Both the position numbers and the translations under genes were made by a program. DNA of 60,698 bases. Origin: Anaerolineae bacterium (GTDB lineage Bacteria; Chloroflexota; Anaerolineae; Promineifilales; Promineifilaceae). The notes under the pieces are model-generated. The model made no database searches. It was not told the DNA's origin and was given only the letters and a program-made list of their open reading frames with translations. Position 1 is the stretch's first letter; every line of letters starts with the position of its first letter. The stretch is from assembly GCA_019637635.1 (NCBI GenBank), contig JAHBVI010000029.1, positions 1 to 60,698 of the forward strand, written 5' to 3'. Of this stretch, positions 33,682 to 41,256 are shown in pieces.

Positions 33682-34827
33682 TCTGCGCCAGGGGTTGGGG
33701 AAGTAGGTTTGCAGGTAACGGCCGTAGCCATTGGGTTCGCGCCGATCTACCGCGCCGCTGTGGCGGCGAATGATGACCACATCCCCTTCCACTTCCACGT
33801 TGGCCCCATTCAAATTGTCGGCCACAACGCCCACCGGTGCGCCCAGGGCGCGATCATACTCCACCAGCATATCCCGATGGCGCAGCAAAATGCTGTTGCC
33901 CACCACCAGGCCATTCCCGTTGGGGGTGGGCGGCGGCGGGAAGAAACGGTCTGACGGCCGTTCCCCAAATGCCTGATGCCGCACCAGTTCATGGGTGGCA
34001 TAGGCCAGGCTGGCGTCCGGGCGCAGCGCGCCAGCCTCATGGTCAAAGGTCTGCAGGTCAAAACCAGTGGCGTCAAAGGTCAGAAAACGGGTGTGGCGAC
34101 GGCCGTCGCGGGTATGGTCGCCAATGACGCCGGTATGCACAAAGGTGCAGTGCCCGGCCTGGGTGATGGCATCGTCATAATCGTGCCCCAGGTGATTGTG
34201 CCCGGAAAACCACAGTTTGATCTGCGGGTTGGCCTGCACCAGTTCAATGAACTTTTCCGGGTGGGTGTAATGGTTCAGGTAAGCGTTTGGCCCTTTCAAG
34301 TGCAGATCTTGCAGCACCCGCAGCCCTGAACCCAGGATGGGCGCATGGCTAAAGACAAAGATGGGGCGGTCATGGTGAGCGGCCACTGTCTGCGCAAACC
34401 AGTTAAACTGCTCATCGTCAATGTGGACTTCATGGTGCGACCCTTCATTGTTGCGGAAACTGGTCTGGGAAAGGGTGATGCCGACGGCCGTGCCCCAATC
34501 TATGCAGGTGTACGGCCGTGTCTGTTCAAACACCTCACACCAGGCCGCCACCGCCTCCTTATCCTTCTTAAACTCCGCCCCTTCCATATCGTGGTTGCCA
34601 ATGAGCGGGTAAAACGGCACGCCAAAACCGCTGAAAAAGTCGTAGCCCTCTGCAAAGGAAAGGCGTGTGCCGCAGTGTGAATAACCACCCTGGTCGCCCA
34701 GGCTGACAACGGCGACCGGCTCCAGAGCTATTAACTGCTGCCGTGCCCGTTCCAGTCGTGTATGTTGGGCGGTTTCATAATGTAAATCGCCTACCACCAG
34801 CAGGCGTTGTGTTTGTAAATCGGTCAT
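33676..34827 (-). CDS. Metallophosphoesterase (calcineurin-like)
   Basis: 383 residues. All five metal motifs are visible: VVGDLH, SLGDQGG, IGNHDMEG, FSHAP and GHNHLGHD. The C-terminal 120 residues (from about FLTFDATGFDLQTF) are beta-rich and of unknown use. No signal peptide, so it is probably cytoplasmic. A likely substrate cannot be named. AAGGAT upstream is a weak ribosome-binding site. The gene is convergent with the DUF2723 gene, with a shared repeat between. Confidence 0.9.
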   Translation of the reverse strand: MTDLQTQRLLVVGDLHYETAQHTRLERARQQLIALEPVAVVSLGDQGGYSHCGTRLSFAEGYDFFSGFGVPFYPLIGNHDMEGAEFKKDKEAVAAWCEVFEQTRPYTCIDWGTAVGITLSQTSFRNNEGSHHEVHIDDEQFNWFAQTVAAHHDRPIFVFSHAPILGSGLRVLQDLHLKGPNAYLNHYTHPEKFIELVQANPQIKLWFSGHNHLGHDYDDAITQAGHCTFVHTGVIGDHTRDGRRHTRFLTFDATGFDLQTFDHEAGALRPDASLAYATHELVRHQAFGERPSDRFFPPPPTPNGNGLVVGNSILLRHRDMLVEYDRALGAPVGVVADNLNGANVEVEGDVVIIRRHSGAVDRREPNGYGRYLQTYFPNPWRRA

Positions 34828-34916
34828 GTAAATAGAAAATCCTTTAAGTGAAATGATGAGTCATTGCCAGCCCATTAGCTTACCCCGCTTTGTACGGCCG
34901 TGCCACTTGTTGACGA

Positions 34917-34980
34917 AGTGCCAGGCAAGGGGCAAAACCGTTTCGGCTGACCATAGCCGAACAGCCCCTTGCCTGGCACT
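34917..34980. repeat. 64-bp hairpin element, AGTGCCAGGCA family
   Basis: Outer arms AGTGCCAGGCAAGGGGC (34917-34933) and exact complement (34964-34980), inner stem TTCGGCT/AGCCGAA. The copy at 5470 differs in the arms by paired changes. Confidence 0.85.
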
Positions 34981-35018
34981 GCTTTCGGCATTATCCTTCT
35001 GCCATTGGAGGACACACA

Positions 35019-35582
35019 ATGCCACGATTGACCAAAATTTACACCCGCACCGGCGACGAAGGCACAACCAGCCTGGGCAGCCGCCAGCGGGTACCCAAAG
35101 AATCTTTGCGGGTGGAAGCGTATGGCACGGTGGATGAACTGAACGCGGTTATTGGGGTGGCGCTGGCGCATGGGCTGGCGCCGCGATTGACGGCGGCGCT
35201 CACGGCCGTGCAAAACGAACTCTTCCACCTCGGCTCTGACCTCTGCTTCCCGGAAGAGGACAAAACCCAATACCAGATTCCTCAGATTGAGCCGCGCCAC
35301 GTGGCAGCGTTAGAGCAATTGATGGATGAACTCTCCGCCGAATTGGGGCCGCTGGAAAATTTCATCCTGCCCGGCGGCACGGTGGGCGCGGCCAATCTGC
35401 ACGTGGCCCGCACCGTTTGCCGCCGCGCCGAACGGGTGGTGGTGGCTTTGTCTCGCCAGGAAGCGGTGGGCGCGCAGGTCATTCCCTACCTCAACCGATT
35501 GTCTGACGCTCTGTTTGTCATGTCTCGCTATGAAAACCAGCAGCACGGCCGTGCCGAACCGCTGTGGGATTCTCGCGCCTGA
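35019..35582 (+). CDS. PduO-type ATP:cob(I)alamin adenosyltransferase
   Basis: 187 residues. It makes adenosylcobalamin, the cofactor of the methylmalonyl-CoA mutase encoded at 3212. Signatures are [22 protein letters not shown] (ATP-binding N-terminus), [15 protein letters not shown], and the C-terminal [15 protein letters not shown] with [20 protein letters not shown] 9 nt upstream fixes the start. It stands alone, preceded by a hairpin element. Confidence 0.95.
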   Translation: MPRLTKIYTRTGDEGTTSLGSRQRVPKESLRVEAYGTVDELNAVIGVALAHGLAPRLTAALTAVQNELFHLGSDLCFPEEDKTQYQIPQIEPRHVAALEQLMDELSAELGPLENFILPGGTVGAANLHVARTVCRRAERVVVALSRQEAVGAQVIPYLNRLSDALFVMSRYENQQHGRAEPLWDSRA

Positions 35583-35625
35583 GGGATAGGGGGTGTGCCG
35601 GAAACGGCCGTATCGGGTAAACTCG

Positions 35626-35679
35626 GTAATGGCTGGTGGTTAATGGCTGGTGGCTGGTAGCTGGTACCAGCCACCACAA
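35626..35679. repeat. GGCTGGT heptamer array with inverted end
   Basis: Five 7-bp units (GGCTGGT, GGTTAAT, AGCTGGT) are followed by ACCAGCCACCA. Confidence 0.75.
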
Positions 35680-35697
35680 CAATGAAGGAGAAAAACC

Positions 35698-35856
35698 GTG
35701 TTTGAAAATTTGATGGCAGTCGGTGTGGTAATTGCTATTTTTTGGATTGCATTATTTGTGTTTTACATGGTCACCTCGCGCCAGCAGCAGGGTATTGCGG
35801 CCGATATTGAAAAGCTGAACAAGCAGTTAGGCAAAGAGGCCGAAGCCAACGAATGA
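35698..35856 (+). CDS. CcmD-like membrane mini-protein
   Basis: 52 residues from a GTG start, with AAGGAG 7 nt upstream. One N-terminal membrane helix (AVGVVIAIFWIALFVFYMV) is followed by SRQQQGIAADIEKLNKQL, the layout of CcmD-family proteins that accompany cytochrome c heme-export genes. No ccm genes are adjacent, so the assignment rests on shape only. Its stop overlaps the first ATG of the next lipoprotein frame, suggesting coupling. Confidence 0.65.
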   Translation: MFENLMAVGVVIAIFWIALFVFYMVTSRQQQGIAADIEKLNKQLGKEAEANE

Positions 35857-35864
35857 GGGTGATG

Positions 35865-36515
35865 ATGAAGCAGCACTGGTTGTGGGCATTGTGGCTTTGT
35901 TTGCTGGCTGGCTGTTCGTTGGGCGGACCGCAGGTGGATACGTGTGATCGCAGTGGGGCGCTCTTTTTTGATAATTTTAGCGGCGACCAAAATTGTGGTT
36001 GGCGCGAATATAACGAGAGCGGCGTGGTCGTGCAGATCAACCCTGACGCCGAGGCACTGCAAATCAGCGTTAGCCAGCCGGGGCAAATTGGTTGGACAAA
36101 CCCCGACCGGGTCTTTGACAATGTGATCATCACCACCAACGCCACCCAGGTCAGCGGCCCAGATGATAATGCCTATGGCGTTATTTGCCGTTATCAGGAT
36201 GAAAACAACTTTTACGTGTTCCTGATCAGCGGCGATGGCTATTACGCCATTGGCAAATACCAGACCGGCTCGCCGCAAATCATTTACCTGACGGATAACT
36301 ACATTCAGTCAGACGCCATCCTGCAAGGGGCGTCCATGAACCAACTGCGGGTGAGCTGCGTGGGTAATGAATTGGGGCTGCAAATCAACGGCGTACCGGT
36401 GACGACGGTGGTAGACCCGACCTTTGTGCGCGGTGATGTAGGCCTGGGAGCCAGCGTATTTGCGCCGGGCACGGCCGTGATTCAGTTTGATGATTTCCGG
36501 GTGATCCAACCCTAG
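35865..36515 (+). CDS. Lipoprotein with concanavalin-like (LamG/DUF1080-type) domain
   Basis: 216 residues. Lipobox LCLLAGCSLGG. The mature domain reads as a beta-sandwich of the glucanase/LamG type: FFDNFSGDQNCGWREY, NAYGVICRYQDENNFYVFLISGDGYYAIGKYQTG, NQLRVSCVGNELGLQINGVPVTTV and VGLGASVFAPGTAVIQFDDFRV. Sugar or polymer binding on the cell surface is likely but not proven. Alternative ATGs exist at 35853 and 35862. A paralogue follows at 36601 across a repeat array. Confidence 0.82.
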   Translation: MKQHWLWALWLCLLAGCSLGGPQVDTCDRSGALFFDNFSGDQNCGWREYNESGVVVQINPDAEALQISVSQPGQIGWTNPDRVFDNVIITTNATQVSGPDDNAYGVICRYQDENNFYVFLISGDGYYAIGKYQTGSPQIIYLTDNYIQSDAILQGASMNQLRVSCVGNELGLQINGVPVTTVVDPTFVRGDVGLGASVFAPGTAVIQFDDFRVIQP

Positions 36516-36517
36516 GG

Positions 36518-36595
36518 GTGTCAGGTGTTCAGGTGTTCAGGTGTTCAGGTGTCAGGTGTTCAGGTGTCAGGTGTTCAGGTGTCAGGTATCAGGTG
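36518..36595. repeat. TCAGGTG(T) direct heptamer/octamer array
   Basis: About nine direct units of TCAGGTG or TCAGGTGT fill the gap between the two paralogous lipoprotein genes. The frame of the second gene is open through it. Confidence 0.85.
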
Positions 36596-36600
36596 ATCTT

Positions 36601-37230
36601 TTGCGTATAAGCATAATTCTGTTATTGCTCTTGACGGGCTGCTCCCTGTTGGGTGGGGGGATGGCCGATGCTAACGTGCTGTTTCAAGACCAGTTTGTGC
36701 CCGGCGAGATGGGACCCTGGCTGTTGGAAGGTGATGCCCTGGGCCGAACTTCGGTGGTCAATGACCAATTGCTGCTGGATTTGAATGCCGCCAACATCAT
36801 GCAATTTGTGACCCTGCCGGAGCCAACCTTCACCGATTTTGTGCTGGAAGTGGACGCACGGCAGTTAAAAGGCGACCCCGCCAACAGTTACGGCGTCCTC
36901 TTTCGGATGCAAGATACCGCCCGCTTTTATCGCTTTGAACTGACCGGCAGCGGCGCGTACATCTTTGAACGGCGCAATGGCGACGGTACCTGGACGCGCT
37001 TTGTGGATGATTGGACTGAACATTCGGCCATTAAGCCGGGGCCAAACGCCGTCAACCGCATCCGCATTGAAGCCGTTGGCCCGCTCCTTACCGCCTACGT
37101 GAACGACACGCTGGTGCAGCAGGTCACAGACGCCACCTATGCCGCCGGGCAAATTGCCCTGGACGCCGGCACCTTTGGCGACCCGACCATGCAGGTAGCC
37201 TTTGACAATGTGATCGTGCGCGAACCTTGA
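36601..37230 (+). CDS. Lipoprotein with concanavalin-like domain, paralogue
   Basis: 209 residues from TTG. Lipobox LLLLTGCSLLG. The domain parallels the previous gene: LFQDQFVPGEMGPWLLEG, NSYGVLFRMQDTARFYRFELTGSGAYIFERRNG and VQVAFDNVIV-type end (MQVAFDNVIVRE). It is a tandem duplicate. The start is uncertain: the frame continues upstream through the TCAGGTG array, and no Shine-Dalgarno is visible, so the array may have replaced the original start region. Confidence 0.78.
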   Translation: MRISIILLLLLTGCSLLGGGMADANVLFQDQFVPGEMGPWLLEGDALGRTSVVNDQLLLDLNAANIMQFVTLPEPTFTDFVLEVDARQLKGDPANSYGVLFRMQDTARFYRFELTGSGAYIFERRNGDGTWTRFVDDWTEHSAIKPGPNAVNRIRIEAVGPLLTAYVNDTLVQQVTDATYAAGQIALDAGTFGDPTMQVAFDNVIVREP

Positions 37231-37232
37231 AA

Positions 37233-37296
37233 AGATTGAGAGATTGCCAATCTCCCAATCTCCCAATCTCCCAATCTCTCAATCTCTCAATCTCCC
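37233..37296. repeat. CAATCTC heptamer array
   Basis: GATTGAGAGATTG is followed by about seven complementary units (CCAATCTC, TCAATCTC). It ends at the start codon of the next gene. Confidence 0.8.
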
Positions 37297-38151
37297 ATGC
37301 TCGATTTACGCACAGAAATTGAAACGGCCGTTGGCCAGCGCCCGGTAGATATTGCCCCACTAAGCGGGGGCTGCATCGGGCAGGTTTATCGCATCCGGCT
37401 GATGGATGGGGAGACGGTTGTCGCCAAATTTGACGACGGTCCCGCCCCCAAACTGGCGACCGAGGCGATGATGCTGCGTTATTTGCGTCAGCACAGCACC
37501 TTGCCTGTGCCTGCCGTCCTCTTCAGCGCCGATCACCTGCTCATCATGGAGTTTCTGCCCGGCGGCAGCCGTTTTTCGGCGCAGGCCCAGGCACACGCGG
37601 CCGAATTGCTGGCGGCGCTGCATGACGTCAGCGTGCCGCTTTATGGCTTTGAGCAGGAAACGTTGATTGGTGGCCTGCCCCAGCCCAACGACTGGATGCC
37701 CAACTGGCTGGACTTTTTCCGGGAGCGGCGGCTGATGTACATGGCGGTGGAAGCGGCGGCGCACGGCCGTCTGCCGGTTAATTATCTGGGGCGGCTGGAA
37801 AACTTTTGCGCCCGGCTGGAGGAGTGGTTGCCGGAACCGGCACGGCCGTCCTTGCTGCATGGTGACGTGTGGACAACCAACGTGCTGGCCGTGGGTGACC
37901 GCATTACCGGCTTTGTAGACCCGGCCATCTACTACGGCCATCCCGAAATTGAACTGGCCTTTACCACCCTCTTTGGCACGTTTGGCGAACCATTTTTTAA
38001 GCGGTATCAGGAGCTACGGCCGTTGCCACCCGGCTTTTTCGAGACTCGCCGCGACATCTACAACCTTTATCCCCTGCTCGTTCACGTCAACCTTTTTGGC
38101 GGCGGGTATGTGTCGTCGGTGGATACCATTTTGCGGCGGTTTGGATACTGA
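37297..38151 (+). CDS. Fructosamine/ketosamine-3-kinase family protein
   Basis: 284 residues. It should phosphorylate sugar-derived lysine adducts, so they decompose and the protein is deglycated. Features are SGGCIGQVYRIRLMDGETVVAKF (nucleotide-binding lysine), LLIMEFLPGG hinge, the catalytic loop LLHGDVWTTN (Asp190) and the metal-binding FVDPAIYYGHPEIELAF. Length and order match the FN3K family. No Shine-Dalgarno is visible; a repeat array ends at the ATG. Confidence 0.93.
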   Translation: MLDLRTEIETAVGQRPVDIAPLSGGCIGQVYRIRLMDGETVVAKFDDGPAPKLATEAMMLRYLRQHSTLPVPAVLFSADHLLIMEFLPGGSRFSAQAQAHAAELLAALHDVSVPLYGFEQETLIGGLPQPNDWMPNWLDFFRERRLMYMAVEAAAHGRLPVNYLGRLENFCARLEEWLPEPARPSLLHGDVWTTNVLAVGDRITGFVDPAIYYGHPEIELAFTTLFGTFGEPFFKRYQELRPLPPGFFETRRDIYNLYPLLVHVNLFGGGYVSSVDTILRRFGY

Positions 38152-38225
38152 GAGAATGGAGATTAGAGATTGGAGATTGGAGATAAAAGGGTGGGCAATC
38201 TCTAATCTCCAATCTCTGATCTCTC
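38150..38225. repeat. Inverted array of GAGATTG heptamers
   Basis: Units GAGATTA, GAGATTG, GAGATTG, GAGATAA are followed by complementary CAATCTC/TAATCTC/TGATCTC. Located just after the kinase stop. Confidence 0.82.
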
Positions 38226-38240
38226 ACGGCTACTTAGACA

Positions 38241-39143
38241 TTGAACGAGATTAACCGGCCCTCTCTCTTTGACCTCTGGGACTACAACGATCCGGTGGGC
38301 ACGGCCGTGCGTTTCCGGGAACTGCTGCCTCTGGCGGCGCAATCGGGCGATGGGGGCTACCATCTGGAACTGCTCACCCAACTGGCGCGCGCCGAGGGTT
38401 TGCAGGGTCATTTTGCGGAAGCCCACGCCATCCTGGACGAAGTGGAATCCCAATTGACGCCCCAATTTCCCATTGCCCACATGCGCTATTTGTTGGAACG
38501 GGGGCGGGTATTTAATTCGGCGGGGGAGGCGGCGACGGCCGTGCCCCTTTTCCAGCAGACCTACGATTCAGGTGTTCAAACCGGCGCCACGGCCGACTTT
38601 TTCACCATAGACGCTGCTCATATGCTGGGCATTGCGGCGGCTGACCCGGCAGAACAGTTGCAATGGAATCTAGCGGCTCTGGAACAGTCCCGCCGTTCGT
38701 CGGACGCACGTGCCCAGGGCTGGCAAGGCTCGCTGCTGAACAACATTGGCTGGACATACTTTGACGCCGGTGATTACGACAGGGCGCTGACGTTTTTCGA
38801 GGAAGCGGCAGCCTGGCGGCAGGCCAATCAGCCTGCTAACGCTGAAGCCATTCGCATAGCGAATTGGAGTGTGGCCCGTGTGTTACGCGCTTTGGGGCGG
38901 CTGGACGAGGCGCTGGCGCAGCAGCAGGCAATCCGGGAAGAGATCGAAACGACCGGGGCGACCTCGGACGGCTTTGTCTACGAGGAGTTAGGAGAATGTT
39001 TGCTGGCGTTGGGGCAGGGGGAGGTGGCACGGCCGTACTTTGCCCAGGCATACAACCATCTTTCCCAACAAACGTGGCTGGTAAAAAGTGAACCGGCGCG
39101 GTTAGAACGATTGAGGAGATTGGGAGAGTGGCGGAACGGTTGA
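38241..39143 (+). CDS. TPR-repeat protein
   Basis: 300 residues from TTG. Helical repeats follow the TPR pattern: AEGLQGHFAEAHAILDEVESQL, NNIGWTYFDAGDYDRALTFFEEAAAWRQ, VARVLRALGRLDEALAQQQAI and YEELGECLLALGQGEVARPYFAQAYNHL. It is soluble and probably a protein-binding scaffold. The start is uncertain because no Shine-Dalgarno precedes it. Frames suggest coupling with the small protein that follows 5 nt after the stop. Confidence 0.8.
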   Translation: MNEINRPSLFDLWDYNDPVGTAVRFRELLPLAAQSGDGGYHLELLTQLARAEGLQGHFAEAHAILDEVESQLTPQFPIAHMRYLLERGRVFNSAGEAATAVPLFQQTYDSGVQTGATADFFTIDAAHMLGIAAADPAEQLQWNLAALEQSRRSSDARAQGWQGSLLNNIGWTYFDAGDYDRALTFFEEAAAWRQANQPANAEAIRIANWSVARVLRALGRLDEALAQQQAIREEIETTGATSDGFVYEELGECLLALGQGEVARPYFAQAYNHLSQQTWLVKSEPARLERLRRLGEWRNG

Positions 39144-39148
39144 CGGAG

Positions 39149-39325
39149 ATGTTTACAGTGGGCACGGCCGTAGAGATTTTGCTGGATGGCATCTGGATAC
39201 CCGGCGTTGTTGTCCGCCATGACAGTCCGGCGGTGTGGGTGCAAACGGCCGACGGCCGTGCCTGGTTTGTCACCAACCGCCAGCGGATACGGGTGGCAGG
39301 TGGCAGGTTTGCAGGTGGCAAGTGA
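39149..39325 (+). CDS. Small SH3-like protein, hypothetical
   Basis: 58 residues. The sequence VEILLDGIWIPGVVVRHDSPAVWVQTADGRAWFV alternates strands as in a small Tudor/SH3-like barrel. The last residues (VAGGRFAGGK) come from GTGGCAG repeat units that also end the gene. It fits tightly between TPR protein and methyltransferase. I do not recognise a family. Confidence 0.5.
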   Translation: MFTVGTAVEILLDGIWIPGVVVRHDSPAVWVQTADGRAWFVTNRQRIRVAGGRFAGGK

Positions 39326-39330
39326 ACGTG

Positions 39331-40041
39331 ATGCGGTCAGAAGTCGTTGGGCAACTATTAGAACTCAATCGCCACTTTTATGAGGCGCAGGCCGCCGATT
39401 TTTCGCAGTCGCGGCAGGGGATCAATCCTGGTTTTGCCAGAGTGCGGGACCTGCTGCCCCAACCGTGCCCGCGTTTGCTGGATGTGGGCTGTGGCAACGG
39501 CCGTTTTGGGCAATACGCACAGCAGCAACAAACCATCGGCGAATACGTGGGTGTGGATTTTAGCGGTGGCCTGCTGGAGGTGGCGCGGGCGCAGGTGGAT
39601 GGGGTGTTTTACGGCCGTGACCTGACCCAACCTGGCTGTCTTGATGATTTGGGCCAGTTTGACGCCATCGTTTGTCTGGCGGTGCTGCACCACATTCCGG
39701 GGCGAGACAACCGGTTGCAGTTGTTAAAGGGGATGCGCGACAGGTTGGGGGTGAACGGCCGTCTCATCCTCTCCACCTGGCAATTTGCCACCAACCCCCG
39801 GCAGCAGCGCAAAATCCGCCCCTGGTTAGAAATTGACCTGTCGCCGGAAGACGTGGAATCGGGCGACTATCTGCTCACCTGGCAGCGTGGCGCCTTCGCC
39901 TACCGCTATGCCTGCCACCTAGACGCCGCTGACATGACCCAACTGGCCGTTGACGCCGGTTTGGTAGTAGAGCAGCAGTTCCAGAGCGACGGCCGTGAGG
40001 GGGATTTAAGCCTGTACAATCTATTGGTCAAAGCGCAATAG
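39331..40041 (+). CDS. Class I SAM-dependent methyltransferase
   Basis: 236 residues. The SAM-binding motif I is RLLDVGCGNGRFGQYA, followed by YVGVDFSGGLLEVA, FDAIVCLAVLHHIPG and NGRLILSTWQF. The C-terminal part (LTWQRGAFAYRYACHLDAADMTQLAVDAGLV) resembles the Trm9/ALKBH8 group of tRNA wobble-uridine methyltransferases, but a general small-molecule enzyme cannot be excluded. The start at 39331 leaves out an upstream repeat-coded stretch. Confidence 0.85.
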   Translation: MRSEVVGQLLELNRHFYEAQAADFSQSRQGINPGFARVRDLLPQPCPRLLDVGCGNGRFGQYAQQQQTIGEYVGVDFSGGLLEVARAQVDGVFYGRDLTQPGCLDDLGQFDAIVCLAVLHHIPGRDNRLQLLKGMRDRLGVNGRLILSTWQFATNPRQQRKIRPWLEIDLSPEDVESGDYLLTWQRGAFAYRYACHLDAADMTQLAVDAGLVVEQQFQSDGREGDLSLYNLLVKAQ

Positions 40042-40100
40042 TGGCGGCATTTGTTGTAAAATAGGCATACGAATGGCCGGATTGATTCAGGAGATTTGAT

Positions 40101-40661
40101 ATGACGGTACAAATAAAGCGCCACCTGATTAGTGTTGAACGGTACGACCAGATGATCGCCGCCGGTATTATCGAAGAAGATGAACGTCTGGAATTGTTAG
40201 GGGGGGAAATCATCGAAATGAGTCCAATTGGCATTCCTCATGCGGCCTGTGTCAAACGATTGAATAGATTCTTCAACAGAAAATTGGGGAATCAGGCGAT
40301 CATCGGCGTACAAGACCCGATTCATATTGACCAATACTCTGAGCCACAACCCGATATCGTGGTACTGCATCTACGAGATGATTTTTATGCCGGCGGCCAT
40401 CCAGAACCAGAAGATATCATATTGCTGATCGAAGTAGCGGACACGTCGTTGGCATATGACCGTGAGCAGAAACTACCACGCTATGCGCAGGCGGGTATTG
40501 CTGAGGTATGGATTGTTAATTTGATGGAGCAGCAGGTTGAGGTATACACACGGCCGTCGCCCCAGGGCTACCAACAGACGGCAATTTTTGACGACAAACA
40601 GACCGTGACACCTGCTGCATTTCCACAATTAACGTTAAAAGTGCAGCAGATTCTGGGTTAA
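40101..40661 (+). CDS. Uma2-family (DUF820) restriction-fold protein
   Basis: 186 residues. The PD-(D/E)XK core is visible: LLGGEIIEMSPIGIPHAACV, PDIVVLHLRDD, and IILLIEVADTSLAYDREQKLPRYAQAGIAEVWIVNL, with the catalytic Asp and Glu-Val-Ala expected at the first two. Uma2 proteins are abundant in Chloroflexota and Cyanobacteria; their role is not settled. AGGAG 8 nt upstream fixes the start. Confidence 0.93.
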   Translation: MTVQIKRHLISVERYDQMIAAGIIEEDERLELLGGEIIEMSPIGIPHAACVKRLNRFFNRKLGNQAIIGVQDPIHIDQYSEPQPDIVVLHLRDDFYAGGHPEPEDIILLIEVADTSLAYDREQKLPRYAQAGIAEVWIVNLMEQQVEVYTRPSPQGYQQTAIFDDKQTVTPAAFPQLTLKVQQILG

Positions 40662-40669
40662 ACGGCTTT

Positions 40670-40698
40670 TTGACAGGGGTACGGCCGTTTGTTAGAAT
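40670..40698 (+). promoter_or_regulatory. Sigma70 promoter of tRNA-Glu
   Basis: TTGACA (40670-40675), 17-nt spacer, TAGAAT (40693-40698), about 16 nt before the tRNA. The spacer contains one ACGGCCGT. Confidence 0.8.
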
Positions 40699-40714
40699 CC
40701 CTTGCGCTCGTCCC

Positions 40715-40787
40715 GCCCCGTTCGTCTAGCGGCCCAGGACGTAGCCCTCTCAAGGCTAAAACAGGGGTTCGATTCCCCTACGGGGCA
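40715..40787 (+). tRNA. tRNA-Glu (CUC anticodon)
   Basis: Acceptor stem GCCCCGT/ACGGGGC, anticodon stem TAGCC/GGCTA with loop CTCTCAA (anticodon CTC) and T-arm AGGGGTTCGATTCCCCT. Discriminator A; CCA is not encoded. Phage-like genes begin just downstream, so its 3' half is the likely attachment site. Confidence 0.95.
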
Positions 40788-40815
40788 CTCAACCAGGCCA
40801 TTTTTATATCCTTTC

Positions 40816-40837
40816 TGTGCCTATGGATATAGGCACA
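40816..40837. repeat. Small perfect hairpin after the tRNA
   Basis: TGTGCCTAT and its complement with a GGAT loop, 29 bp past the tRNA end. It may help tRNA processing or termination. Confidence 0.6.
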
Positions 40838-40862
40838 AATTGGCAAAAAGTGGTCAGGTTGG

Positions 40863-40929
40863 ATGTTCGTTACCAGGTGATGGATATTGGCGACTGTTCG
40901 TCCTATTCAGTTGTTAATGTTCGTTACCA
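40863..40929. repeat. 13-bp direct repeats near presumed attL
   Basis: ATGTTCGTTACCA occurs at 40863-40875 and 40917-40929, with a partial copy near 40895. Spacing and place between tRNA and excisionase gene suit arm-type integrase or excisionase binding sites. Confidence 0.55.
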
Positions 40930-40934
40930 AACAA

Positions 40935-40970
40935 AAGGGGCGCGAAACTTTGGACGGTGCCGCGCCCCTT
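40935..40970 (-). terminator. Terminator of the HTH gene
   Basis: AAGGGGCGCG/CGCGCCCCTT 10-bp stem; on the minus strand it is followed by TTGTTTG. It lies 4 bp after the stop of the HTH gene. Confidence 0.75.
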
Positions 40971-40973
40971 ATT

Positions 40974-41189
40974 TTAATCATTTTGTTTCTTAACTTGCCG
41001 TTGTTTGAGGAAGGCTATCACCGCCGACCCAGGGACCAAGCGCGGGCTGCCAGGGACGGGTGACTTCCGATAACTGCCGGGAAATTGACCATCATCAACC
41101 AATCTAACGACCTGACGATCTGACAATCCGGTAAATCGGGCAACCTCGCGGGTTGTGTATGATTGGGTGGGGTCTATTTCTTCTGTCAT
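40974..41189 (-). CDS. Excisionase-like helix-turn-helix protein
   Basis: 71 residues. The MerR/excisionase-type winged helix reads YTTREVARFTGLSDRQVVRLVDDGQFPGSYRKSP, then GSPRLVPGSAVIAFLKQ. Such proteins bind DNA near att sites or act as small regulators. A promoter (TTGACG, 17 nt, TACTAT) ends 7 nt before the ATG at 41189, so the mRNA would be leaderless; the ATG at 41198 lies in the -10 box and is therefore rejected. Confidence 0.8.
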   Translation of the reverse strand: MTEEIDPTQSYTTREVARFTGLSDRQVVRLVDDGQFPGSYRKSPVPGSPRLVPGSAVIAFLKQRQVKKQND

Positions 41190-41196
41190 GGCTGAC

Positions 41197-41225
41197 ATAG
41201 TAACAGGCAACCAAACGGCCGTCAA
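41197..41225 (-). promoter_or_regulatory. Promoter of the HTH gene (leaderless)
   Basis: On the minus strand: -35 TTGACG (41225-41220), 17-nt spacer, -10 TACTAT (41202-41197). The start codon at 41189 is 7 nt past the -10 box. Confidence 0.65.
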
Positions 41226-41256
41226 CTTAAAAATTCCATACAGGAGGAATCAGTAC

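Noticed and set aside
36518..36595. The TCAGGTG array as a CRISPR
   Set aside because: Units of 7-8 bp are contiguous with no unique spacers.
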